Assembly: GCA_964480635.1 (NCBI GenBank)
Contig: CAYZQE010000038.1
Coordinates: forward strand, 1-21,091
Direction of reading: 5' to 3'
DNA from: CAYZQE01 sp964480635
GTDB lineage: Bacteria; Pseudomonadota; Gammaproteobacteria; GCA-001735895
DNA length: 21,091 bases
Below are positions 1 to 7,299 of this stretch, in pieces. How positions within the stretch are numbered: the first letter of the stretch is position 1; every line of letters starts with the position of its first letter. The notes beneath the pieces were generated by a model. It saw only the letters and a list, made by a program, of their open reading frames with translations. It was not told the DNA's origin and ran no database searches. Both the position numbers and the translations under genes were made by a program.

Positions 1-255
1 TCGGTTATACACCCATTGGCTTATCACTATATTAAAATTTAACTTAAGGTGTCACCCATGACTAGGACGTTGGCATATTATCCAGGTCTGCCGTCATTTA
101 TGTGGATGCGTTAGCGAATATCAACGCTGAACAAAGAGAGCGGTATATTACATTTTTTATTTTTTATTTTTTATTTCGTGGTGTTTTAAAGTGTGACCAT
201 TAAAACAGCCTAAGGACTATTTTGCTGTTACAAGCCATTGCAAGATATAACGAGG
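1..255. other. Non-coding stretch at window start
   Basis: No convincing gene is visible here; all frames are broken by stops within a few tens of codons. It holds a 9-bp palindrome GGTGTCACC at 48-56, an AT heptamer repeat at 153-176, and a weak 6-bp stem (AACAGC 204-209 with GCTGTT 224-229) that lies downstream of the minus-strand VOC gene but lacks a clear T-run. The text around 48-70 resembles the kind of sequence found at insertion-sequence ends, but I cannot match it to a family. Confidence 0.5.
153..176. repeat. Short tandem repeat, TTTTTTA x3.4
   Basis: Three perfect copies of the heptamer TTTTTTA (153-159, 160-166, 167-173) are followed by a partial copy TTT. A/T runs phased at 7 bp are prone to slippage, so copy number may vary between strains or be miscalled. 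No function can be assigned. Confidence 0.85.
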
Positions 256-633
256 TTACTGCTTCTCTATCACTTCTATTGCGTTGTCATCTGGGTCACG
301 AAAAAAAATAGCGGTGCGTCCTGATTTACTTCGTGTAAATGCGACTTCATGCCGTTTAAGCTGTTGAATTAAAGGCTCAATAGACTCACAATCTAATGCC
401 ACATGGCGGTCTCTACCGCCATGTTCAGGGCGATTATTGCCGGCATCTGGGTTGGGTAACTCCAACAGGTGAATAGCTTGTTCGCCAACGATAAACCAAG
501 CACCTTTAAAAGGTAATTTTTCAGGTCGGCGATTATCTATTGCTAAACCTAACGTGTCTTGATAAAAACTTATGCTCACGTTGATGTCTGACACTAAAAT
601 ACTGTGATGGTTTATTCCGCTAAATTTAATCAT
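256..633 (-). CDS. VOC-superfamily (glyoxalase/dioxygenase-fold) protein
   Basis: This 125-residue single-module protein has the vicinal-oxygen-chelate beta-alpha-beta-beta-beta pattern seen in glyoxalase I, fosfomycin-resistance proteins and extradiol dioxygenases. It opens with the typical I-x-H-x-S-I-x-V-x-D strand (H9, D16) followed by S-x-x-F-Y-x-x-x-L-G-L. Candidate metal ligands are H9, H55 or E58, H77 and E120 in the C-terminal D-P-D-x-N-x-I-E motif. The ATG at 631-633 is preceded by an AGAGAAAG purine stretch, which supports this start. It is transcribed divergently from dapC across an 82-bp gap. The substrate cannot be told from sequence; members of this size act as dimers, and many are annotated only as glyoxalase/bleomycin-resistance family. 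Confidence 0.88.
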   Translation of the reverse strand: MIKFSGINHHSILVSDINVSISFYQDTLGLAIDNRRPEKLPFKGAWFIVGEQAIHLLELPNPDAGNNRPEHGGRDRHVALDCESIEPLIQQLKRHEVAFTRSKSGRTAIFFRDPDDNAIEVIEKQ

Positions 634-715
634 TAACTTTCTCTAAAAACTTCTATAAGTGGACGTTTACAGGCACAAATGTCAAAATACGCCTCCTAAA
701 AATTTTAGCGTGATT

Positions 716-1918
716 ATGAATCCAGATCTACATCTGTTACAGCCTTATCCATTTACCAAGCTTAATCAATTAAAAGCGGCTGTCACGCCCCCTAGTCATC
801 TTGAACATATTGCATTATCGATTGGTGAACCCAAACATCCATCACCTAGCTTTGTTTTAGAAAGCTTAATTGCCCATACTCATCAAATAGCTCAATACCC
901 TTTAACTAAGGGCGTGTTGGCTTTGCGTGCAAGTATTCAACAATGGTTGTGTCAGCGTTTTAATTTAAATGACACTGACCTTAACGTAGAGCAAAATATT
1001 TTACCTGTTAATGGTACTCGCGAAGCGTTATTTGCTCTAGCCCAATGCGTTGTAGATCGCACCAAGCCTAATGCAAGCGTATTAATGCCTAATCCGTTTT
1101 ATCAAATTTATGAAGGGGCAGCCATTTTAGCTGGTGCAAGCCCTGTATTTTTAAATTGTGAGCAAGAAAATAATTTTTTACCTGATTTAGACGCTGTCAC
1201 TGCCGAACAATGGCATAGCTGCCAACTACTCTATTTATGCTCACCGGGTAATCCAACCGGTGTTGTGATGTCTGTAGAATACTTACAAAATGCCATTCGT
1301 TTAGCCGAACAATATGACTTTATTATAGCCAGTGATGAATGTTATTCAGAAATTTACTTTAATGAGGCAAGCCCACCTGCTGGCCTTTTAGAAGCTGCCA
1401 CAAAAATGGGCAACACCAGCTTTAAGCATTGTATCGTGTTCCATAGCTTATCTAAACGTTCTAATTTGCCTGGCTTACGCTCTGGTTTTGTTGCCGGTGA
1501 TGCTGATATTATTGAGAAATTTTTACTGTACCGCACCTATCATGGTAGCGCCATGCCACCGGCGACACAAACCGCAAGCATTGCTGCATGGCAAGACGAA
1601 AAACATGTCATTGATAACCGTGTGCTTTATCAGCAAAAATTTAGCGCCGTTATCGATTTACTAAAAGATAGCCTAGCCCCTACCTTACCAGATGCTGGTT
1701 TTTACCTGTGGGCTAAAACACCCATCTCTGACGTTGATTTTGCTCAAATATTATTTGCTGAACAGAACATGACTGTGTTACCCGGACAATTTTTATCGCG
1801 TCAACACAACGGCGTAAACCCAGGTGAAAACTATATACGAATGGCACTCGTTGCTCCAATAGACGAATGCTTAGATGCCGCAAAACGCATCAACCTTTTC
1901 TTTAAAGAACATTATTAA
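716..1918 (+). CDS. dapC: Succinyldiaminopimelate transaminase (DapC type)
   Basis: This is a fold-type I, PLP-dependent aminotransferase of 400 residues when started at ATG 716. It interconverts N-succinyl-2-amino-6-oxopimelate and N-succinyl-LL-diaminopimelate with glutamate in the lysine/meso-DAP pathway. Visible motifs, numbered from 716: the C-S-P-G-N-P-T-G loop with N179, S-D-E-C-Y with D207 and Y210 contacting the cofactor, the Schiff-base lysine K247 in S-L-S-K-R-S-N, and R375 in Y-I-R-M-A for the substrate carboxylate. The frame stays open upstream to a GTG at 659, but those 19 extra residues lack family character, and the M-N-P-D-L start matches known DapC N-termini. No strong ribosome-binding site precedes 716. 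dapD follows after 14 bp, which supports the DapC assignment over a generic aminotransferase. Confidence 0.88.
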   Translation: MNPDLHLLQPYPFTKLNQLKAAVTPPSHLEHIALSIGEPKHPSPSFVLESLIAHTHQIAQYPLTKGVLALRASIQQWLCQRFNLNDTDLNVEQNILPVNGTREALFALAQCVVDRTKPNASVLMPNPFYQIYEGAAILAGASPVFLNCEQENNFLPDLDAVTAEQWHSCQLLYLCSPGNPTGVVMSVEYLQNAIRLAEQYDFIIASDECYSEIYFNEASPPAGLLEAATKMGNTSFKHCIVFHSLSKRSNLPGLRSGFVAGDADIIEKFLLYRTYHGSAMPPATQTASIAAWQDEKHVIDNRVLYQQKFSAVIDLLKDSLAPTLPDAGFYLWAKTPISDVDFAQILFAEQNMTVLPGQFLSRQHNGVNPGENYIRMALVAPIDECLDAAKRINLFFKEHY

Positions 1919-1932
1919 AATAGGAAACTAAC

Positions 1933-2757
1933 ATGTCTGATATCCAACAAATTATTGAAGAAGCTTTTGAACGTCGCGCTGACATCACACCTCGTAACGT
2001 AGAAACACTCGTTAAAGATGCCGTTAAAGAAGCTGTTGATATGCTAGACCGTGGTGTCGCACGTGTTGCAGAACCCACTGATTCTGGCTGGGTTGTTAAC
2101 GAATGGCTAAAAAAAGCGGTTTTATTATCATTTAGAATTGAAGACAACCAGTTTATCAAAGGTGGCTTCACTAACTATTACGATAAGGTTCATTCAAAAT
2201 TCGCTGATATGAACACTAAAGAATTTCGTGAGTCAGGTGTTCGAGTTGTGCCGCCCGCCACAGCGCGTCATGGTTCATTCATTGGTTCTGGCACGGTATT
2301 AATGCCTTCTTACGTTAACATTGGTGCTTATGTCGATACAGGCACAATGGTTGATACATGGGCGACTGTTGGGTCTTGTGCGCAAATTGGTAAAAACGTA
2401 CATCTGTCTGGTGGTGTTGGCATTGGTGGTGTTTTAGAGCCATTACAGGCTTCACCTACCATCATTGAAGACAATTGCTTTATCGGCGCTCGCTCAGAAG
2501 TGGTTGAAGGTGTCATTGTTGAAAAGAACTCTGTTATTTCAATGGGTGTTTACATTGGTCAAAGCACAAAAATTTATAACCGCGCGACCGATGAAGTCAC
2601 CTATGGCCGTATTCCTGAAGGTTCGGTCGTTGTTTCGGGTAACTTACCTTCTGAAAACGGAAAGTACAGCTTATATTGTGCCGTGATTGTTAAACAAGTT
2701 GATGCAAAAACACGTTCGAAAGTAGGTATTAACGAATTACTTCGTGACATTAAATAG
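1933..2757 (+). CDS. dapD: 2,3,4,5-tetrahydropyridine-2,6-dicarboxylate N-succinyltransferase
   Basis: DapD transfers succinyl from succinyl-CoA to tetrahydrodipicolinate, committing it to the succinylase branch of lysine and peptidoglycan DAP synthesis. The protein has 274 residues, the usual family length. It has an alpha-helical N-terminal domain (about 1-95), then a left-handed parallel beta helix of hexapeptide repeats (about 100-225) including the stretch D-T-W-A-T-V-G-S-C-A-Q-I-G and G-G-V-G-I-G-G-V-L-E-P. The C-terminal segment closes the CoA site. A good ribosome-binding site (AGGAAA) lies just before ATG 1933. It is the second gene after dapC, with a 14-bp gap, so the two are probably co-transcribed. 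The trimeric cytoplasmic enzyme is well conserved and nothing in it looks broken. Confidence 0.97.
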   Translation: MSDIQQIIEEAFERRADITPRNVETLVKDAVKEAVDMLDRGVARVAEPTDSGWVVNEWLKKAVLLSFRIEDNQFIKGGFTNYYDKVHSKFADMNTKEFRESGVRVVPPATARHGSFIGSGTVLMPSYVNIGAYVDTGTMVDTWATVGSCAQIGKNVHLSGGVGIGGVLEPLQASPTIIEDNCFIGARSEVVEGVIVEKNSVISMGVYIGQSTKIYNRATDEVTYGRIPEGSVVVSGNLPSENGKYSLYCAVIVKQVDAKTRSKVGINELLRDIK

Positions 2758-2777
2758 CTTCTCTTTATCTTTAACTT

Positions 2778-2796
2778 CCTCTCGCGCTAGCAGAGG
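2778..2796 (+). terminator. Weak candidate hairpin downstream of dapD
   Basis: CCTCT (2778-2782) can pair with AGAGG (2792-2796) around a 9-nt loop, 20 bp past the dapD stop. It is followed by GGGTCTATATT rather than a T-run, so intrinsic termination is doubtful. The sequence also resembles a shortened version of the CCTCTC...GAGAGG repeat seen between aceE and aceF. Confidence 0.3.
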
Positions 2797-2823
2797 GGGT
2801 CTATATTAATAAGCAATAAACGA

Positions 2824-2844
2824 CTATGGACTGAAAGTCCATAG
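2824..2844. repeat. Perfect 9-bp hairpin with GAA loop (copy 1)
   Basis: CTATGGACT (2824-2832), loop GAA (2833-2835), then AGTCCATAG (2836-2844). The core GGACTGAAAGTCC recurs in the next hairpin with a different stem, so the loop and inner stem are conserved while the outer pairs have co-varied. That pattern is what a short interspersed hairpin element would show. Confidence 0.85.
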
Positions 2845-2855
2845 GTTGGATTAAT

Positions 2856-2872
2856 AGCGACTGAAAGTCGCT
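2856..2872. repeat. Perfect 7-bp hairpin with GAA loop (copy 2)
   Basis: AGCGACT (2856-2862), loop GAA (2863-2865), then AGTCGCT (2866-2872). It shares the inner GACTGAAAGTC with the hairpin 11 bp upstream, but its outer stem pairs differ in a compensated way. Confidence 0.85.
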
Positions 2873-2997
2873 TCGGAGAACGGATAATTCATATAAGATT
2901 AACCGTCGTTGTCTTGAAAAAACAACTTCATATCTTTTTTTCGACACAGACGACTGCATGGATGCAGAAGGTAGAGCAACGCATGGAGCAGTTGCCG

Positions 2998-3122
2998 AGA
3001 CCACTGAGTTCACAGAGAAAATATTCTTATGCTTGTATTTACCCACAGTGGTGGATAAATTGTCATTGAAGCGGCTATCTCCGCTTAATTCAGCTTTATA
3101 CCCTCTGTGAACTCAGTGGTCT
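2998..3122. repeat. 20-bp perfect inverted repeat around an 85-nt spacer
   Basis: AGACCACTGAGTTCACAGAG at 2998-3017 is exactly mirrored by its reverse complement at 3103-3122. The arms are GT/GA-rich and of a type (variants of CTCTGTGAACTCTGTGG) that I recall as scattered in intergenic DNA of many proteobacteria; that recollection was not checked. The spacer carries its own small stem (3069-3074 with 3081-3086). It has the architecture of a miniature non-coding element or a long-stem RNA. No coding capacity is evident. Confidence 0.85.
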
Positions 3123-3160
3123 TTGTGTCAAAATTTTTATTTGTATAGCAGCTAAAGCCT

Positions 3161-3174
3161 TGCACTAAAGTGCA
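3161..3174. repeat. Short palindrome TGCACTAAAGTGCA
   Basis: A 14-bp inverted repeat lies 34 bp before the yffB-like start. Its inner ACT-AA-AGT resembles the inner ACT-GAA-AGT of the two hairpins at 2824-2872. It could be a third, shorter member of that set or an operator for the downstream genes; the sequence does not decide between these. Confidence 0.5.
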
Positions 3175-3207
3175 TAGTTTTAACTAGCAATTTGAGACCA
3201 ATAAACC

Positions 3208-3567
3208 ATGACAACTCTATACGCCATTCCAAACTGTAATACAGTCAAAAAAGCCCGAGCTTGGCTTGATGCTAACAATATAGAATACGATTTCCATAAC
3301 TATAAAAAACAAAGCATTGATAAAGAGACATTACAGCAATGGGTCAATGAATTATCATGGGAAGTTGTTATTAACCGTAAAGGCATGACATGGCGAAAAT
3401 TAGATGAGTCGGTTCGAAGCGCTATGAATGCCGAAAAGGCGATAGATATTATGTTAGAAAACCAATCCATTATTAAGCGCCCTCTTATTGTTAAAAATGA
3501 TAAAAAAATCTTAGGTTTTAACGAAAACGATTACGTGGAGTTTTTCACTATAAAGGAAAATACATAA
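3208..3567 (+). CDS. yffB: ArsC/Spx-family thioredoxin-fold protein (YffB type)
   Basis: This 119-residue ArsC-fold protein begins M-T-T-L-Y-A-I-P-N-C-N-T-V-K-K-A, the YffB signature with a single active cysteine, C10. It lacks the C-x-x-C of Spx regulators and, as far as can be seen, the full arginine set of true arsenate reductases, so an arsenate-detoxifying role should not be assumed. A later K-R-P-L-I-V segment corresponds to the conserved cis-proline region of the fold. Homologues studied elsewhere behave as glutathione-dependent thiol reductases. Its stop overlaps the dapE start by one base (TAATG at 3565-3569), giving tight coupling. The same yffB-dapE order occurs in E. coli, which supports orthology. 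The ribosome-binding site upstream of ATG 3208 is weak. Confidence 0.85.
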   Translation: MTTLYAIPNCNTVKKARAWLDANNIEYDFHNYKKQSIDKETLQQWVNELSWEVVINRKGMTWRKLDESVRSAMNAEKAIDIMLENQSIIKRPLIVKNDKKILGFNENDYVEFFTIKENT

Positions 3568-4697
3568 TGAACACACCTACTTTAAGTTTAGCCAAACAGT
3601 TGTTAGAAATACCTTCTGTTACACCCAATGATTTAGGCTGCCAAAATATTTTAATCAAACGATTAGAAGCCTTAGGTTTTATCTGTGAAACCATGCAGTT
3701 TGGCGAAGTCACTAATTTATGGGCGCGTAAAGGCACTGAATCACCTGTATTAGCTTTTGCAGGTCATACCGACGTTGTACCAACAGGCCCCGTTAAAGAA
3801 TGGACTTACCCCCCTTTTGAACCGACAGAACATGAAGGCATGTTATATGCTCGTGCGAGTGCCGATATGAAATCAAGCATCGCTTGTTTTGTTGTTGCTT
3901 GTGAACAGTTTTTAGCAGAACACTCACACAAAGGCAGCATCGCTTTTTTAATCACCAGTGATGAAGAAGGCCCCTCTGTAGAAGGTACTGTCAAAGTGAT
4001 TGAAGTACTTGAGGCGCGTGGTGAAAAAATCACTTGGGCATTGGTTGGTGAACCTTCAAGCACCAACATAGTGGGCGATGTCGTTAAAAACGGCCGTCGA
4101 GGTTCGCTTGGTGTCACTTTAACGGTTAAGGGCAAACAAGGCCATGTGGCCTACCCTCACCTAGCCATTAACCCAATTCATTTGGCAGCCCCATTTCTCA
4201 CTGAACTGAACACCATAAAATGGGATGAAGGTAATGAGTTTTTCCCTCCTACTTCATTACAAATCTCTAACATCAACGGGGGCACTGGTGTGACTAATGT
4301 TATTCCAGGCACTGTTGACATTATTTTTAACTTACGCTTTTCAACCGCTCTAACCCCAGATAACATCAAAAAAACCATTACAGATTTATTACAAAAACAT
4401 CAATTTGAATATGACATTAAATGGAATTTATCTGGAATGCCTTTTTTAACGGCAGAAGGCGATTTAGTTGAAGCCGCTCAAAAAGCAATTATGAGTGTCA
4501 TGCACTTTGATACCAAACTATCGACTGCTGGTGGCACTTCTGATGGGCGCTTTATCGCCCCTACTGGTGCTCAAGTGCTTGAACTTGGCCCCGTCAATGC
4601 CACCATCCATCAACTTGATGAATGTGTAAAGATAGAAGACTTAGAAAAGCTAACGTTAATTTATCAACAAATGCTTGAACATTTACTAGCTGAATAA
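3567..4697 (+). CDS. dapE: Succinyl-diaminopimelate desuccinylase
   Basis: DapE hydrolyses N-succinyl-LL-DAP to LL-DAP and succinate using a di-zinc centre; it is an M20-family metallopeptidase homologue. The 376-residue protein shows every catalytic position at the numbering known for DapE enzymes: H67 and D69 in G-H-T-D, D100 in the A-D-M-K-S segment, general base E133 and ligand E134 in S-D-E-E-G, E162 in G-E-P-S-S, and H348 near the C-terminus in A-T-I-H-Q. The dimerisation lid starts around residue 180 with Q-G-H-V-A-Y-P. AAGGAAA lies 7 nt upstream of ATG 3567, and the start overlaps the preceding stop by one base. With dapC and dapD it supplies most of the succinylase branch in one neighbourhood. 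Confidence 0.97.
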   Translation: MNTPTLSLAKQLLEIPSVTPNDLGCQNILIKRLEALGFICETMQFGEVTNLWARKGTESPVLAFAGHTDVVPTGPVKEWTYPPFEPTEHEGMLYARASADMKSSIACFVVACEQFLAEHSHKGSIAFLITSDEEGPSVEGTVKVIEVLEARGEKITWALVGEPSSTNIVGDVVKNGRRGSLGVTLTVKGKQGHVAYPHLAINPIHLAAPFLTELNTIKWDEGNEFFPPTSLQISNINGGTGVTNVIPGTVDIIFNLRFSTALTPDNIKKTITDLLQKHQFEYDIKWNLSGMPFLTAEGDLVEAAQKAIMSVMHFDTKLSTAGGTSDGRFIAPTGAQVLELGPVNATIHQLDECVKIEDLEKLTLIYQQMLEHLLAE

Positions 4698-4702
4698 AGG
4701 GT

Positions 4703-5587
4703 ATGAGCAAACCTACCTATATTGGTCGTTTTGCTCCATCTCCTTCTGGGCCTTTGCACTTAGGCTCCTTAATGTCAGCTACCTGTAGCTATCTACAGGC
4801 CAAGGCAAACCATGGCAAATGGCTAGTACGCATCGAAGATGTTGATACGCCACGTATTGTAAAAGGCATTGCCGACACCCAGTTACAACAGCTCGAAAGT
4901 TATGGTTTTGCATGGGATGACAAGGTTCTGTATCAAAGCACTCGATTGAATGATTATGATGACATCATTCAGCAACTGATTCACGATCAACAAATTTATG
5001 CCTGTGAATGTGGCCGAAAATTACTCAAAGAAACGGCAGTACCTTCTGCGGTTGGTTTTATTTACCCTCAAAATTGTCGACATAAAAACCTATCTTTAAA
5101 GGGCCATTCCTTACGTTTTAAAACTCAAAATAAAACAACGTCATTTACTGACAAAGTTTATGGAAAAAAATCGTTTAATATTCAAAAATTAAGCTCAGAT
5201 TGGGTCATACAACGTGCTGATGGCATTATTGCATATCATTTAGCAGTTGTTTTGGATGATGCTTTTCAAGGTATTACAGAGATTGTGAGGGGCTTTGATA
5301 TTTTACCCTTAACGCCATTACATATTGAATTGCAAAAACAACTAAAACTAAATATACCATCATATTGCCATCATCCATTGATTGAGCAAAATGGGCGCAA
5401 GCTTAGTAAGCAAAATCATGCCACCGCTGTTAGTCAAAAAGATAAATTTAAAGTATTAAATTGTGTTTTAAAGGCGCTTGGGCAACCAGAAATTTTAAAT
5501 GCCCATAATTTGGATAATTATTGGCGTCAAGCTATCGCTCAATGGGATGTCAATTTAATCCCTACTGAGCCTTTCATCATTGATTAA
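4703..5587 (+). CDS. gluQ: Glutamyl-Q tRNA(Asp) synthetase
   Basis: GluQ-RS is a truncated glutamyl-tRNA synthetase paralogue that activates glutamate and attaches it to queuosine at position 34 of tRNA(Asp), not to a tRNA 3' end. The 294-residue protein has the class I signature R-F-A-P-S-P-S-G-P-L-H-L-G-S (HIGH equivalent at H19-S22) and K-L-S-K-Q at 233-237 (KMSKS equivalent). The zinc-binding insert is visible as C101-x-C103 with C125. The anticodon-binding C-terminal domain of true GluRS is absent, as expected at this length. ATG 4703 sits 5 bp after the dapE stop with AAAGG just upstream, so it is co-transcribed with yffB-dapE. Its stop lies only 11 bp from that of the convergent ccmI. 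Confidence 0.95.
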   Translation: MSKPTYIGRFAPSPSGPLHLGSLMSATCSYLQAKANHGKWLVRIEDVDTPRIVKGIADTQLQQLESYGFAWDDKVLYQSTRLNDYDDIIQQLIHDQQIYACECGRKLLKETAVPSAVGFIYPQNCRHKNLSLKGHSLRFKTQNKTTSFTDKVYGKKSFNIQKLSSDWVIQRADGIIAYHLAVVLDDAFQGITEIVRGFDILPLTPLHIELQKQLKLNIPSYCHHPLIEQNGRKLSKQNHATAVSQKDKFKVLNCVLKALGQPEILNAHNLDNYWRQAIAQWDVNLIPTEPFIID

Positions 5588-5598
5588 CCGAAAAAGCC

Positions 5599-6825
5599 TT
5601 ATTCAACCATCTTTTCAATGGTTAACTCAATAACATCATTCACAGAATCAATACTCAAAGGTGACACTTCCATAAAATAATCACCTGCTTGTGGAATGGG
5701 GTTACCACTCATTGATACTCTAGCACCCACGGTAAAAGCATCAACCGAAGACAATTTAAGTTGTGGCATCATCGCATCAGCATCACTTAAAGTGACCGTT
5801 ATTGGAAGGTCTGACACTTTAAGTTTTTTAGCCGCTAAGGGCATTGGAGGGCCAGTAACCGCTTTAGCATAAACAAAAACCTCTTCATTTCCAGTGAGTT
5901 TAGCTCTAACAGCAGGGCTTATTGATATGCTTAAATTGACTTGAGCCTGAGCCACTGCAATTTGTTCAAATGGTAAGGGTGGTAATTCTGGAAAAGTACC
6001 CTTTAATTGAGTCAACATGGTTTTAATTTCATTATACGATGCTGGATCAGGTATCAATATTGGCAGCAATCGACTCCATAGGTCATAAGCGGCTGGAATA
6101 TCATTACGCTGTTCTGCAGCTAGTCCACCTAACCATAAACCAATTTGATTATTAGGGTCAATTTCAATGGCTTTTTGGACCAGTTGTTCTGGCTCACCTT
6201 TCATTAATCCTTCGTTCGTCATGGCAAGTGCATCGGCTAGCGATAAGATAATATTGGGATCATCGCCAATAAGATCATACGCACGTTGATATGCTGTCAC
6301 GGCTTCTGGATATTTTTGCACATTCATAAAGGTACGCCCTAAAATATACCAGCCTTCGCCATCTTCAGGGTTATCTTTTAAGCGCTTTTTAACCAATTCT
6401 AAAATTTGGCTAATACTCATATTCTCTAAATTTTGATTAGCTTGTTTCATTTCAGCTAATTTAGCTTTTGGGTCTAATAGATCTGGCTTTCCTAATTTAT
6501 AATACAAACCTGAACTTGCAAGCGGTAGTGCAATCAGTAGAAAATAGATTAACCATTTTCCACCATCATGTAATTCCTTGGCTTTTTGGCTTTCAAGATC
6601 TAAAGCTAAAGCATTTTCTAAATCAGCTTTGGCAATTTCGAATTGCTCTTCAGTAAAATCGTTATTTTCTAACTGCTCTTTCAAATCCTCGAGTTTATCT
6701 TTGGCAATGACAATATTTTGCTCTTCACGAGAAATTTCATTAATTTCATCAGCACGCAATAAAGGAATAATAACGATTGCCAAAGCAATAACAATCAATA
6801 CAGCTACAAGTATCCAGAACATCAT
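5599..6825 (-). CDS. ccmI: Cytochrome c maturation protein CcmI
   Basis: CcmI is the membrane-anchored apocytochrome c chaperone that delivers substrate to the CcmF/CcmH heme ligation complex. Started at ATG 6825 it has 408 residues. A first membrane helix spans about 3-23, a cytoplasmic charged, probably coiled segment about 25-88, and a second helix 91-109. A periplasmic TPR region follows around 150-270 (for example W-Y-I-L-G-R and Y-P-E-A-V-T-A-Y-Q-R-A), then a C-terminal beta-rich domain. Two adjacent ATGs (6825, 6822) are possible starts, and a TTG two codons earlier keeps the frame open; none has a clear ribosome-binding site. It is the last gene of the ccm run, 27 bp after ccmH. In some bacteria ccmH and ccmI are fused; here they are separate. 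Confidence 0.92.
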   Translation of the reverse strand: MMFWILVAVLIVIALAIVIIPLLRADEINEISREEQNIVIAKDKLEDLKEQLENNDFTEEQFEIAKADLENALALDLESQKAKELHDGGKWLIYFLLIALPLASSGLYYKLGKPDLLDPKAKLAEMKQANQNLENMSISQILELVKKRLKDNPEDGEGWYILGRTFMNVQKYPEAVTAYQRAYDLIGDDPNIILSLADALAMTNEGLMKGEPEQLVQKAIEIDPNNQIGLWLGGLAAEQRNDIPAAYDLWSRLLPILIPDPASYNEIKTMLTQLKGTFPELPPLPFEQIAVAQAQVNLSISISPAVRAKLTGNEEVFVYAKAVTGPPMPLAAKKLKVSDLPITVTLSDADAMMPQLKLSSVDAFTVGARVSMSGNPIPQAGDYFMEVSPLSIDSVNDVIELTIEKMVE

Positions 6826-6852
6826 AAGCAAAATAGTATTAGGTTAAGGGGG

Positions 6853-7299
6853 TTAATCATCAGATAAGACATTTCTAGCCTTATCAATTTTAGACGTTTT
6901 AGCCGTATCAGCTACTGGTGGTTTTTTAAAGTTTCTATAGAGCATCACCAAAATAATCAATAATAAAACAAAGGGGCCAAACCATAATAAATAAGTACTC
7001 CCTTTTAACGGAGGGCTATACACGACAAAATCACCATAACGAACGAGCATATAGTCGACTACTTCATCTCTCGACTTACCTTTTAGAACTAGTTCATAGG
7101 TTTCTGTGCGTAAATCTTTGGCTAAATCAGCATTTGAGTCCGCTATATTGTTATTTTGACAAACAAGGCAACGTAATTCTTGAATTAAACCACCATAAAT
7201 TTTTTCTTGTTCGGCCGTTTCAAATTCATAGGCATCAATAGCGGCAAAACTATTAAATGAAATCATTATCGAAAACAAGGTAATAAACATTAGCTTCAT
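6853..7299 (-). CDS. ccmH: Cytochrome c maturation thiol oxidoreductase CcmH
   Basis: CcmH keeps the apocytochrome C-x-x-C-H cysteines reduced for heme attachment. The 148-residue protein has a cleavable signal peptide (about 1-20, ending S-F-A-A), then the redox motif L-R-C-L-V-C-Q with C44 and C47, followed by N-x-x-I-A-D-S-N-A-D-L-A. A C-terminal membrane helix spans about 103-121, with a charged cytoplasmic tail. The common motif is L-R-C-P-V-C-Q; the leucine in place of proline is a frequent variant. Its ATG overlaps the ccmG stop as ATGA (7299-7296), a sign of translational coupling. The length matches the short form of CcmH that works with a separate CcmI. Confidence 0.95.
   Translation of the reverse strand: MKLMFITLFSIMISFNSFAAIDAYEFETAEQEKIYGGLIQELRCLVCQNNNIADSNADLAKDLRTETYELVLKGKSRDEVVDYMLVRYGDFVVYSPPLKGSTYLLWFGPFVLLLIILVMLYRNFKKPPVADTAKTSKIDKARNVLSDD

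Larger units (their letters stand above)
2758..3207. other. 450-bp repeat-rich non-coding spacer between dapD and the yffB-like gene
   Basis: No supported gene lies here. The spacer contains a stem CCTCT/AGAGG (2778-2782 with 2792-2796), two hairpins sharing a GAA loop (2824-2844 and 2856-2872), a 20-bp perfect inverted repeat with an 85-nt spacer (2998-3017 with 3103-3122), a smaller hairpin inside that spacer (AAGCGG 3069-3074 with CCGCTT 3081-3086), and a palindrome TGCACTAAAGTGCA at 3161-3174. An 81-codon minus-strand frame runs through the repeats but has no family character. The density of inverted repeats suggests one or more small mobile or interspersed elements; the yffB/dapE promoter probably lies near its right end. 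Confidence 0.7.

Noticed and set aside
48..70. Insertion-sequence terminal repeat at the window start
   Set aside because: A short palindrome and an IS-like look are present, but there is no transposase, no partner repeat and no target duplication within the window.
659..718. GTG start for dapC at 659
   Set aside because: The extra 19 residues have no family resemblance and lie in the divergent promoter region; ATG 716 gives the standard N-terminus.
2801..3046. 81-codon minus-strand open frame in the dapD-yffB spacer
   Set aside because: It runs straight through the GAA-loop hairpins and one arm of the 20-bp inverted repeat, has no ribosome-binding site of note and no recognisable family character.
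2824..3174. CRISPR array
   Set aside because: Repeats are few, differ in length and sequence, are unevenly spaced and there are no cas genes.
3208..3567. Arsenate reductase for arsenic resistance
   Set aside because: No ars genes are nearby, the cysteine context matches YffB, and the position before dapE matches the yffB locus.
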